64,000 nucleotides of DNA, taken from positions 1,860,001 to 1,924,000 of the forward strand of contig NZ_CP040428.1 in assembly GCF_005671395.1 (NCBI RefSeq), given 5' to 3'. Shown in pieces: positions 34,396-42,043 of this stretch. This DNA comes from Jejubacter calystegiae (GTDB lineage Bacteria > Pseudomonadota > Gammaproteobacteria > Enterobacterales > Enterobacteriaceae). Under the pieces are notes generated by a model. The model was not told the origin of the DNA. It was given only the letters and a program-made list of their open reading frames with translations, and made no database searches. Positions within the stretch are counted from its first letter, which is position 1. Each line of letters begins with the position of its first letter. Position numbers and translations under genes: made by a program.

Positions 34396-35274
34396 ATGAG
34401 CACATCCAGTACCGCGACCCAGCCCGTTGATTTAGTGATAGTGATCGATACCAGCCTGTCGATGTCGGATGAAGCCGAAGCATTAAGCCAGGCGCTGAAT
34501 GCTGCCGTGGAAGAGGCTAAAAGCGCGTGCCCTTCCGACCTGCGAGTGAAATTCCTCGGTATTGAGGGCACCTTTGACAATAGCGATTTTAATGAGACGG
34601 TGCGCCAGTATCTGACCGGTATCGGCGTGGATGGCGGCGCTCTGAAGGGGAGAGTCCGGGATACGGTCGATCGTGCCGGCGCCCAGGAAGACGTGGCTCG
34701 TGCGGTAGAGGACGTCAGTCGCTACTACGACTGGCGCCCGGGAGCCGAACGTAACCTGTTTGTGCTGGGCGACGAGAGTATGGAAGGGGGCGACATGGTG
34801 CTGAATCCTGAGCGCATCCAGGCCTGTACCAGCGCTATTGCCACCGCAGTGCAGAACAAAGTGAAGGTACATACCTATCTGGGAACGCCCTATGCCAGCG
34901 ATCCCTATCCCACTCCGGCTGATGAAGAAGCGATGATTAAGGAGTACCGGCGCCTGGCGCTGCGTACCGGTGGAGAAGACTATATCTACACCCGCGGCGT
35001 GGCGGACTTTACCCAGGTGCTGAAGCAGACCATCTGTGCCAGCCGGGTGCCGCAGGAGCAGAGCATCGCCGATAAGCAGAAAGAAGCGGATAAGCTGGAA
35101 GGGATAGATTCCGGCAGCGATATCTGCGATCACGCCGGAGAAATTATCAAGGCAGTGAATACCCTGGCAGGCGTGCTGGATAAGCTGGTGGATATCTGCG
35201 GACCGGGTGGCGGTAAGGGCGGTTGTCGCTGCCATGAGCATGAAAAAGAGGAAACCGAAAAAGGAGAGTGTTGA
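34396..35274 (+). CDS. VWA-domain protein with C-terminal cysteine module shared with the lectin protein
   Basis: This 292-residue protein has no signal peptide. Residues ~10-215 are a von Willebrand A domain with the metal-dependent site DTSLSMSDE (DxSxS) at ~18-26. Further conserved acidic residues occur in LFVLGDESMEGGD. The final ~55 residues contain DIC, EIIKAVNTLA, CGP and CRC in the same order and spacing as residues ~146-185 of the divergent lectin protein, followed by a charged tail (EHEKEETEKGEC). The shared module suggests the two products are exported, assembled or recognised together. Function is unknown; VWA domains commonly mediate metal-dependent protein binding. It is followed after 120 bp by scsA. 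Confidence 0.78.
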   Translation: MSTSSTATQPVDLVIVIDTSLSMSDEAEALSQALNAAVEEAKSACPSDLRVKFLGIEGTFDNSDFNETVRQYLTGIGVDGGALKGRVRDTVDRAGAQEDVARAVEDVSRYYDWRPGAERNLFVLGDESMEGGDMVLNPERIQACTSAIATAVQNKVKVHTYLGTPYASDPYPTPADEEAMIKEYRRLALRTGGEDYIYTRGVADFTQVLKQTICASRVPQEQSIADKQKEADKLEGIDSGSDICDHAGEIIKAVNTLAGVLDKLVDICGPGGGKGGCRCHEHEKEETEKGEC

Positions 35275-35394
35275 TTACCGCAGTTACGGCGGCCACAGTG
35301 GTCGTCGTTTCCTTTCCAACAATTCTTTACAGCACAACCATTGCGAAATAGCCCCGTCTGGCTAAGATAAGCCTCATTAATAACTGGGGGTGTC

Positions 35395-35757
35395 ATGGTC
35401 AAACGGCAGCGAATGGCTGGCTGGTTTCTGGGTCTGGCATGCGTCGTGATGCTGGTATGCATCGCGCAGCGCGTGGCGGGCCTGCATGCGCTGGCGCTGA
35501 TCGCACAGCCTGCGGCCGTCACCTATGCCGGTGACGCTAACCCGTCCGATGAAGCGCCGGTCTCCCCCTGCGAACTTAGCGCGAAATCCCTGCTGGCGGC
35601 GCCGCCGGTACTGTTTGACGGCGTGGTACTGGCGCTGGCTTTGCTACTGGTTCTGCTGGCGCCGCGCCCGTTACGGCGTTTACGCCTTGCACCGCCGCCT
35701 GCGGCTTCCCCTCCTTCCCTCAGGGTCCATCTGCGATTATGCGTATTCCGTGAATGA
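35395..35757 (+). CDS. scsA: Suppressor-of-copper-sensitivity protein ScsA
   Basis: This 120-residue inner-membrane protein has an N-terminal transmembrane helix (GWFLGLACVVMLVCIAQ) and a second hydrophobic stretch (LLAAPPVLFDGVVLALALLLVLLA). Cysteines sit in SPCELSAKSL and the C-terminal LRLCVFRE. Length and position before scsBCD match ScsA of Salmonella. Its biochemical role is not established; the operon confers copper and oxidative-stress tolerance. A paralogue precedes dsbG at 11.1 kb. The ribosome-binding site is weak. Confidence 0.85.
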   Translation: MVKRQRMAGWFLGLACVVMLVCIAQRVAGLHALALIAQPAAVTYAGDANPSDEAPVSPCELSAKSLLAAPPVLFDGVVLALALLLVLLAPRPLRRLRLAPPPAASPPSLRVHLRLCVFRE

Positions 35758-35809
35758 GTCAGCGCCTGTCCTTTTTTTCAGGTTAATGACTTAGTTACGG
35801 AGAAAATCT

Positions 35810-37843
35810 ATGTCTGTTTTATTCAGGCGAGCGCTGCTCTGCCTGTTATGGCTGTGGCTGCCTGCAAGCTGGGCGGCGGACAGCGGTTGGCTGCGCGCGC
35901 CGGACAACCAACATGCCAGCGTACGACTACGCACCGGGGCCCCGCAGGGGGAAAATCGTGTCAATCTGCTGCTTGATATCAAGCTGGAGAAGGGCTGGAA
36001 AACCTACTGGCGATCGCCAGGGGAAGGGGGGGTAGCGCCCTCGATCCGCTGGAACAGCGACGGTATTAACGCGCGCTGGCAGTGGCCGACGCCGCATCGT
36101 TTTGATGTGGCCGGTATTACCACCCAGGGGTATAAAGGCGACGTCACGCTTCCCATCGAACTACAGGGCCGCCTGCCGGGCAGGCTTTCCGGCGTACTGA
36201 CGCTCTCTACCTGTAGCAATGTCTGCATTCTTACCGACTACCCGTTCCAGTTGGATCTCGCCAGCCCGACCGGGCCGCAGTTTGCCCATGACTATGCCCG
36301 GGCGCTGGGGCAGGTTCCGCCGGATCAGGGACTGACCCGGACCCTGAGCGCCGGATATCGTTCGGGAGAACTGGTGGTAACGGCAACCCGCGACGGCGGC
36401 TGGCATCAGCCCGAACTGTTTCTTGATAACCCGGACGATGCCTCATTTGGCGAGCCGGATTATCGGGTCGAGGGCTCACGGTTAACGGCGACGGTGCCGG
36501 TCAGCGATAGCTGGGGTGATGAGGCGCCGGATCTGCGGGGTCAGCATCTTTCGCTGGTGCTGGCCGATGGTGATATGGCTCAGCAGAGCCAGTTAACGGT
36601 GGGCGAAGCAGGTCAGACGGCGTCTGGTTCGGGCGTTGGACTATGGCAGGGGATTCTGGCGGCGCTGGTGGGGGGCTTTATTCTCAATCTGATGCCCTGC
36701 GTGCTACCGGTGCTGGGGATGAAGCTTGGTAGCGTACTGCAGGTCCAGGGTCAGAGCCAACGCCAGGTGCGGTGTCAGTTTATCGCTTCTGCCGCCGGGA
36801 TCGTGGTCTCTTTCTTGGCGCTGGCCCTGATGATGACGCTGCTGCGGCTGGGCAATCAGGCGCTGGGCTGGGGCGTCCAGTTCCAGAACCCGTGGTTTAT
36901 TGGCGGCATGGCGCTGGTGATGGCGCTGTTCAGCGCCAGTCTGTTTGGGTTGTTTGAGCTACGTCTCTCTTCGGGAGCCACCACCCGGCTTGCCACCTGG
37001 GGCGGAAACGGCACGGCGGGTCACTTCTGGCAGGGGGTCTTCGCCACGCTGTTGGCCACCCCCTGTACCGCGCCGTTTCTGGGAACTGCGCTGGCCCTGG
37101 CGCTGGCGGCGCCGCTGCCGGTGCTGTGGGGCATCTTCCTGGCGCTGGGCATAGGTATGAGCCTGCCGTGGCTGTTGATTGCCGTCTGGCCAACGCTGGC
37201 GCTGCGGCTGCCGCGTCCCGGACGCTGGATGAACGTGCTGCGTACCGTGCTGGGGCTGATGATGCTGGGCTCGGCCCTGTGGTTGCTGAGCTTGCTGGCT
37301 CTGCACATTGGGCGAGGTGCCGCGTTTGGCCTGGGTATTACCCTGTTGGTGCTTCTGCTGGCGGCGATAGCCCGGCGTTACGGCTGGCGTACTGCCGGTA
37401 TCAGCGCCAGCATAGCGGTACTTCTGGTGGGGGGCGTGCTGTTCGGTGCTTCCCTGACCAGCGAAAAGCGTCCGCTGCGCGATGAAGTGAACTGGCAGCC
37501 GCTTAGCGAACAGGCCATCCGTCAGGCGCTGGCCGACAATAAGCGGGTGTTTGTGGATGTCACCGCCGACTGGTGCGTGACCTGTAAAGCCAATAAATAC
37601 AATGTGCTGCTGCGCGACGAGACCCAGAAAGCTCTGAAGGCGCCGGATGTCGTGGCTCTGCGCGGCGACTGGAGTCGTCCGTCCGCCGAGATTACCGCCT
37701 TCCTTAACCGCCGCGGCAGCGTTGCGGTTCCCTTTAACCAGGTTTACGGCCCGGGCCTGCCGCAGGGAAAAATCCTGCCTGCATTGCTGAGCCGTGAAGA
37801 TGTTCTCAATGCCCTGTCTGAATCCAAAGGAAAACAACCATGA
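35810..37843 (+). CDS. scsB: ScsB, DsbD-like transmembrane thiol reductant conductor
   Basis: This 677-residue inner-membrane protein has three redox parts. After the signal peptide (ending SWA) the N-terminal periplasmic domain carries a Cys pair in STCSNVCILTD (~135). The central domain of eight or so transmembrane helices has the two Cys in NLMPCVLPVLG (~297) and ATPCTAPFLG (~418). The C-terminal thioredoxin domain has VTADWCVTCKANK (~585). It passes electrons from cytoplasmic thioredoxin to periplasmic ScsC. It starts 52 bp after scsA and overlaps scsC as ATGA. Confidence 0.94.
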   Translation: MSVLFRRALLCLLWLWLPASWAADSGWLRAPDNQHASVRLRTGAPQGENRVNLLLDIKLEKGWKTYWRSPGEGGVAPSIRWNSDGINARWQWPTPHRFDVAGITTQGYKGDVTLPIELQGRLPGRLSGVLTLSTCSNVCILTDYPFQLDLASPTGPQFAHDYARALGQVPPDQGLTRTLSAGYRSGELVVTATRDGGWHQPELFLDNPDDASFGEPDYRVEGSRLTATVPVSDSWGDEAPDLRGQHLSLVLADGDMAQQSQLTVGEAGQTASGSGVGLWQGILAALVGGFILNLMPCVLPVLGMKLGSVLQVQGQSQRQVRCQFIASAAGIVVSFLALALMMTLLRLGNQALGWGVQFQNPWFIGGMALVMALFSASLFGLFELRLSSGATTRLATWGGNGTAGHFWQGVFATLLATPCTAPFLGTALALALAAPLPVLWGIFLALGIGMSLPWLLIAVWPTLALRLPRPGRWMNVLRTVLGLMMLGSALWLLSLLALHIGRGAAFGLGITLLVLLLAAIARRYGWRTAGISASIAVLLVGGVLFGASLTSEKRPLRDEVNWQPLSEQAIRQALADNKRVFVDVTADWCVTCKANKYNVLLRDETQKALKAPDVVALRGDWSRPSAEITAFLNRRGSVAVPFNQVYGPGLPQGKILPALLSREDVLNALSESKGKQP

Positions 37844-38556
37844 GAGTGCTTAGCTTTATTCTGCTTTTTTGTCTGGCGCCGCTGAGTGTGGCCGCCCCGT
37901 TTACGCCCGAGCAGGAAGCGCGCATTAAAGCGCTGGTGCGTGAAACCATGGTGTCCGAGCCGGATATTCTGGGCCAGTCGCTGGATGCCTGGCAGCAGAA
38001 AGGCAGCCAGGATCGCATTCAGTCAGTGCTCTCATCCCAAAAGGAGGCGCTCTACCACGATGACGCCAGCCCATCGATGGGAGCAGAAAAGCCGCTGCTG
38101 ACCCTGGTAACCTTTACCGACTATAACTGCCCGTATTGCAAACGCTTCGATCCGGAACTGGATCGCATTGTGAAAAATAATCCGCAAGTCCGGCTGATTA
38201 TTAAGCTGATTCCGTTCCGGGGGGAAAGCTCAATCACCTCGGCCCGGGAAGCGCTGACGGTATGGCGTAAGGATCCTCAGCACTTCTGGGCGCTGCATCA
38301 GAAGCTGATGGCGAAAAAGGGCTACCATGATGATGCCAGTATTCGTACCGCTTTCCAGAAGTCCGGCGCCATGGCGGTTGAACCGGATAAGCAGAGTGAA
38401 GATACGCTGCGCACTAACCTGAAACTGGCCGAAGCGCTGGGGGTACAGGGTACGCCGGCAACCCTGGTCGGGGATACCATGCTTTCCGGGGCCGTTCCCC
38501 GGGAAGATCTGGAGGCGCTGGTGAAGGAGCAACTGGCGAAAGCTCGTGGCGGCTAA
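37840..38556 (+). CDS. scsC: ScsC, periplasmic DsbA-like thiol oxidoreductase
   Basis: This 238-residue protein has a signal peptide ending SVAA (~18). About 60 residues predicted mostly helical follow, then a DsbA/DsbG-like thioredoxin fold with the active site DYNCPYCKRF (~100) and cis-Pro loop QGTPATLVG. In Proteus mirabilis ScsC an N-terminal helical extension makes the protein a trimer with isomerase activity, while the shorter Salmonella ScsC (207) is monomeric. The extension here resembles the former. Its reductant is ScsB. Translational coupling to scsB by ATGA. Confidence 0.93.
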   Translation: MRVLSFILLFCLAPLSVAAPFTPEQEARIKALVRETMVSEPDILGQSLDAWQQKGSQDRIQSVLSSQKEALYHDDASPSMGAEKPLLTLVTFTDYNCPYCKRFDPELDRIVKNNPQVRLIIKLIPFRGESSITSAREALTVWRKDPQHFWALHQKLMAKKGYHDDASIRTAFQKSGAMAVEPDKQSEDTLRTNLKLAEALGVQGTPATLVGDTMLSGAVPREDLEALVKEQLAKARGG

Positions 38557-39055
38557 ATGGCGCCGCCGCCTGCGGGAACTGCTGGTGATGCTGGCGTTAA
38601 CGGTTGCGGTAGTGCTGGTAGTGGATACCCTGCGTTCACCGACGGTTTCCGGCCAGCAGTTGAGCCAGCCGTTGCATACCCTGGATGGAAAGGGGGTGGA
38701 TCTGGCGGCGCTTAGTCAGGACAAACCGCTGCTGGTCTATATCTGGGCCACCTGGTGCAGTATCTGTCGTCATACTACGCCGGGCATCGAACAGCGGGTT
38801 AAGGACGGGGATAACGTGCTCACCATCGCACTGCGCTCCGGCGATGATGCCAGCCTGGAACGTTGGCTGGCGCGCCGCCGTCTGTCCATGCCGGTGGTTA
38901 ACGACAGCGCCGGACGGCTGGCCGCCGCCTGGCAGGTGGGGGTGACGCCCACTCTGCTGGTTGTCTCCAAAGGGAAGGTGGTATCCAGCACCACCGGCTG
39001 GACCAGCGGCCCGGGCATTCAACTGCGGCTATGGTGGGCCCGGTTGATGCAGTAA
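38546..39055 (+). CDS. scsD: ScsD, membrane-anchored thioredoxin-like protein
   Basis: This 169-residue protein is anchored by an N-terminal helix (LLVMLALTVAVVLVVDTL) with a periplasmic TlpA/ResA-like thioredoxin domain. The active site is WATWCSICRHTTPGI (~70) and the cis-Pro region VGVTPTLLVVS. The start is GTG at 38546, overlapping scsC by 11 bp; no in-frame ATG is better placed. It belongs to the scsABCD copper/redox-stress operon and is the last gene before a strong terminator. Confidence 0.92.
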   Translation: MAAKWRRRLRELLVMLALTVAVVLVVDTLRSPTVSGQQLSQPLHTLDGKGVDLAALSQDKPLLVYIWATWCSICRHTTPGIEQRVKDGDNVLTIALRSGDDASLERWLARRRLSMPVVNDSAGRLAAAWQVGVTPTLLVVSKGKVVSSTTGWTSGPGIQLRLWWARLMQ

Positions 39056-39060
39056 TGAAA

Positions 39061-39087
39061 AGGCCGGAGCATCTGCTCCGGCCTTTT
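39061..39087 (+). terminator. Rho-independent terminator of scsABCD
   Basis: AGGCCGGAGC and GCTCCGGCCT pair around a four-base loop, followed by TTTTT. It lies six bases after the scsD stop. Confidence 0.9.
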
Positions 39088-39385
39088 TGCGTAACGTTAT
39101 TGCAAATTTACGATCTGGGTACCTTGCAGCTGACGTCGGGATCCTTTATCGAAGAGGGCCAGGAACTGGCGCATCGGTTACCACAATACAAGGAGGAATT
39201 TATGACAATTGCACAGAAGTTGGAGCAAATAGGGCGGTAAACAGGGCCGTCTGTCGGGAGGAACAGGAAGCGACAGGGAAATCGCTCACACCATGCTACA
39301 GAATAATATGGATGACGTGACCGTCATGAAAATTACCGGTATCTCAGAAGATGAGCTAAACCAGAATCGCCGCTTTGCACCTTAA
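39088..39385 (+). pseudogene. Relic of an Rpn-family (PD-(D/E)XK nuclease / putative transposase) gene, C-terminal part
   Basis: Translation in shifting frames gives the C-terminal segments of the Rpn family: an Ala/Gln-rich stretch LAHRLPQYKEEFMTIAQKLE (39169-39228), a Gly/Arg run broken by a TAA at 39238-39240, then IAHTMLQNNMDD and VMKITGISEDELNQ (39282-39358). Intact proteins of this family read MTIAQQLEQKG..., ARTMLQNGxxxxxVxxxTGLSEDEL. Only ~95 codons remain, with at least one frame break and no N-terminal nuclease domain. It marks an old insertion or decayed locus between scsD and the permease operon. Confidence 0.75.
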
Positions 39386-39440
39386 TGGTGCAAAAAAAGA
39401 TTTGCGCGCACCATTCTGGTGCTTATTGCTTTGTTTACAG

Positions 39441-39471
39441 GCTATAAATGTGCAATCTGCACACTTATAGC
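39441..39471. promoter_or_regulatory. 31-bp near-perfect palindrome upstream of the permease operon
   Basis: GCTATAAATGTGCA (39441-39454) and TGCACACTTATAGC (39458-39471) pair with one mismatch in 14 around ATC. The dyad is centred about 100 bp before the permease start. It has the size of an operator for a dimeric or tetrameric regulator, for example the PucR-type protein encoded in the operon; the pairing is visible, the binding protein is inferred. Confidence 0.6.
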
Positions 39472-39555
39472 TATCCTCTGCGCCCTGTTTTCACTGGCAC
39501 ATTTCTTGCTAATAACAGTCCGTTTATTATGGGTTAATTGCAGAGGAATCGCCTT

Positions 39556-40812
39556 ATGTCAGCCAGTAACGAATTTCCCCTGAGCGAGGCGCCGGACAGT
39601 GGGCGTCGAGGGCTGTTTTCCATCTCAATGGTGCTGTTCAGCTTTACCTTTTTCACCGGCACGATGTTTGCTGGCGGCAAGTTGGGAGTGGCATTCCCCA
39701 TCGTCGAGATGCTGTGGATTGCGACGATCGGCAATTCGCTGCTGGCGATCTATGCGGCGGCGCTGGGCTGGATTGCCGCACGCAGCGGCCTGAATACGGT
39801 GCTGATGGGGCGTTTTTGCTTTGGCGAGGCAGGCAGTCGACTTTCTGATTTTCTGCTCGGGTTTGCAGAGCTGGGCTGGTATGCGTGGGGTACCGCCACG
39901 GTAGCGATTTCGCTGGTTCGCCTGCTGGCGCTGCCGGAATGGTTGACGATTCCGTTGATGGTGCTGTTTGGTCTGGGCTTCTGCATCACGGCACTGGTGG
40001 GCTTTAAAGGCCTGGATATGCTGTCCCGGGTGTCGGTTCCCCTGATGTTTGTGCTGCTGGTGGTGTCGATGTGGATCGCCACCCGTCACGCCGGCGGCTG
40101 GCAGGGGATGACCACCATTGCACCGAGCCAGAGCATGGGCTGGTCTGCGGCCATCACCATGGTGTTTGGCACTTTTGCCAGCGGAGCCACCCAGGCTACC
40201 AACTGGACCCGCATGGCGCGCGGCAGCGGCCCGGCCATTGGCGCCAGTCTGATCAGTTTCTTGATCGGCAATGGTCTGATGGTGGTGGCGGGCGCCTGGT
40301 GCGCCGTGGTGTATCAGCAGTCGGATATCGTTGCCGTGATGATGCTACAGGGGCTCTCCGTTGCCGCCGTGATTATGCTGTGCCTGAACCTGTGGACCAT
40401 CCAGGGGCCGACGATTTATAACGTCTCTGCCGCCGCCTGCCATCTGTTGCGCAGCGAGCGTCGTCGTACCCTGACGCTGCTCAGTGCCGGTATCGGTATT
40501 ATTCTGGCCATCGGCGGCATGTATGAGATGCTGATTCCTTTCCTGGTACTACTCGGCAGTATTATTCCTCCGGTGGGCGGCGTGATTATCGCTGACTACT
40601 GGTTCCATCGTCGTGGTCGTTATCCATCTGTGCAGAGTGCACAGCTGCCGCGTTACAACTGGGCCGGGCTGACCGCCTACGGTCTGGGGGCGCTGTGCGC
40701 CTGCTTTTCGCCCTGGGTTGCTCCACTGGTGGGCATTGGCGTGGCGGCGCTGAGCTATATCCTGTTGACCGGGCTGGCGCGCCGTTCGGTTGCCGCGACC
40801 CAGAGGCAGTAA
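39556..40812 (+). CDS. NCS1-family cytosine/nucleobase permease (CodB-like)
   Basis: This ~418-residue inner-membrane protein has twelve predicted transmembrane segments. It aligns throughout with E. coli CodB (419 residues): TFFTGTMFAGGKLG near the N-terminus, FLLGFAELGWYAWG at ~105, GNGLMVVAGAWCAV, and the C-terminal IPPVGGVIIADYW. It would take up cytosine or a related base for the deaminase two genes downstream. The start at 39556 has AGAGGA upstream; an earlier TTG at 39538 is not needed. CodB-like rather than orthologue is used because several conserved CodB blocks differ. Confidence 0.87.
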   Translation: MSASNEFPLSEAPDSGRRGLFSISMVLFSFTFFTGTMFAGGKLGVAFPIVEMLWIATIGNSLLAIYAAALGWIAARSGLNTVLMGRFCFGEAGSRLSDFLLGFAELGWYAWGTATVAISLVRLLALPEWLTIPLMVLFGLGFCITALVGFKGLDMLSRVSVPLMFVLLVVSMWIATRHAGGWQGMTTIAPSQSMGWSAAITMVFGTFASGATQATNWTRMARGSGPAIGASLISFLIGNGLMVVAGAWCAVVYQQSDIVAVMMLQGLSVAAVIMLCLNLWTIQGPTIYNVSAAACHLLRSERRRTLTLLSAGIGIILAIGGMYEMLIPFLVLLGSIIPPVGGVIIADYWFHRRGRYPSVQSAQLPRYNWAGLTAYGLGALCACFSPWVAPLVGIGVAALSYILLTGLARRSVAATQRQ

Positions 40813-40813
40813 G

Positions 40814-42043
40814 ATGAGCATGACGATTGGCGATATCCTGGCGCTGGAAGGGCTGGGGGCGATGCGTCCCAGGGCAGGGGAGCACTCGCTGCATGCGCCG
40901 GTACGCTGGTACTACGTGGCGGAAAACGAAGGCATTGCCGATTGGGTGATGGGGGGCGAACTGGTCTTTGTCACCGGCATTAACCATCCGCGGGATGAGA
41001 CCAATCTGCTGCAGCTGCTACGCGAAGGGCGAGAGCGTGGCATTGCCGGTATGGTGGTGCTGACCGGGCCGGATTTTATTCGTGCGATTCCTCCGGCGGC
41101 CATTGCGCTGGCGAATACCCTGAATATTGCGCTGATCGAGCAGCCCTATCAGCTAAAAATGGTGATTGTCACTGAGCTTATCGCCACCGCCCTGGTACGG
41201 CGCGATCAGCTGGAACGTTCGCGCCGCGATATGCTGTTGCAGCTGCTGACCGGGGACTATCCGGACGTGGAGATTATTCGCCAGCGCGCTCGCAGCCAGA
41301 ATCTTGACCTGTCGCTGCCGTTGCGGGTGGTGGCTTTCCGGCTGACCGGCGCCGTCGCGCTGTTTCGCGATCTGCCCGGCGAAGCGGCAGAGGCGCATCT
41401 GCAACAGGCGCGTCAGCTCGCCAGCCAGCGGTTACAGGTGCTGTTGGGCCAACTGGACAACCCTTTTCCGCTGCTGGTTACCGGACAGATGTTTATTATG
41501 CTGCTCCCGGAGCCGGGGCTGTCGCGCCATAAGCAGCGGCTACAGCAATGGTTGCAGGAAGGCGCGGAAGACTCGCGCGAGCCGCTGGCGCTGTTGTGCG
41601 GCGCGTCGTCTGCAGTCTCTGACCTGAGCCACTGGTCGAATGCGCTGGCGGAAGCCCGAAGGGCGCTGGATGTGGCGGCCGGTCTGGCACCGCGTCAGCG
41701 CCTGTGCGATTACGATCAGTTGGGGGTGATCAAACTGCTCAGCGCCGTGGGCGATCGCGCTTTGCTGGCTGATTTTGCCCGCGATACACTGGGGCGGCTC
41801 ATCGAACCCGCACGCCGTTCCCCTTACCTTCTGGTGGAAACTCTGGAGGCGCTGATTCAGGAAAACGGCAACGCGCTGCGCGCCGCTGAACGACTTTCCA
41901 TCCACCGCAACACGCTGCACCAGCGCTTGCAGCGTATTGAACAACAATCCGGCCATACGCTGGACGATCCGCAGTTTCGGCTGGATGCCGCCGTGGCGCT
42001 GCTGATCTGGCGTATGTCCCAGACCAATCTACAGGAGTCCTGA
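40814..42043 (+). CDS. PucR-family purine/nucleobase catabolism regulator
   Basis: This ~409-residue transcriptional regulator has an N-terminal PucR ligand domain (~1-125, with GELVFVTG and IAGMVVLTG), a central GGDEF-like domain and a C-terminal PucR helix-turn-helix (~345-400: LVETLEALIQENGNALRAAE and LSIHRNTLHQRLQRIE). The family controls purine, allantoin or related amine catabolism. The ATG at 40814 is one base after the permease stop, with AGAGG seven bases upstream. Its stop overlaps the deaminase start as TGATG. It probably senses the base or its product and regulates its own operon. Confidence 0.9.
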   Translation: MSMTIGDILALEGLGAMRPRAGEHSLHAPVRWYYVAENEGIADWVMGGELVFVTGINHPRDETNLLQLLREGRERGIAGMVVLTGPDFIRAIPPAAIALANTLNIALIEQPYQLKMVIVTELIATALVRRDQLERSRRDMLLQLLTGDYPDVEIIRQRARSQNLDLSLPLRVVAFRLTGAVALFRDLPGEAAEAHLQQARQLASQRLQVLLGQLDNPFPLLVTGQMFIMLLPEPGLSRHKQRLQQWLQEGAEDSREPLALLCGASSAVSDLSHWSNALAEARRALDVAAGLAPRQRLCDYDQLGVIKLLSAVGDRALLADFARDTLGRLIEPARRSPYLLVETLEALIQENGNALRAAERLSIHRNTLHQRLQRIEQQSGHTLDDPQFRLDAAVALLIWRMSQTNLQES

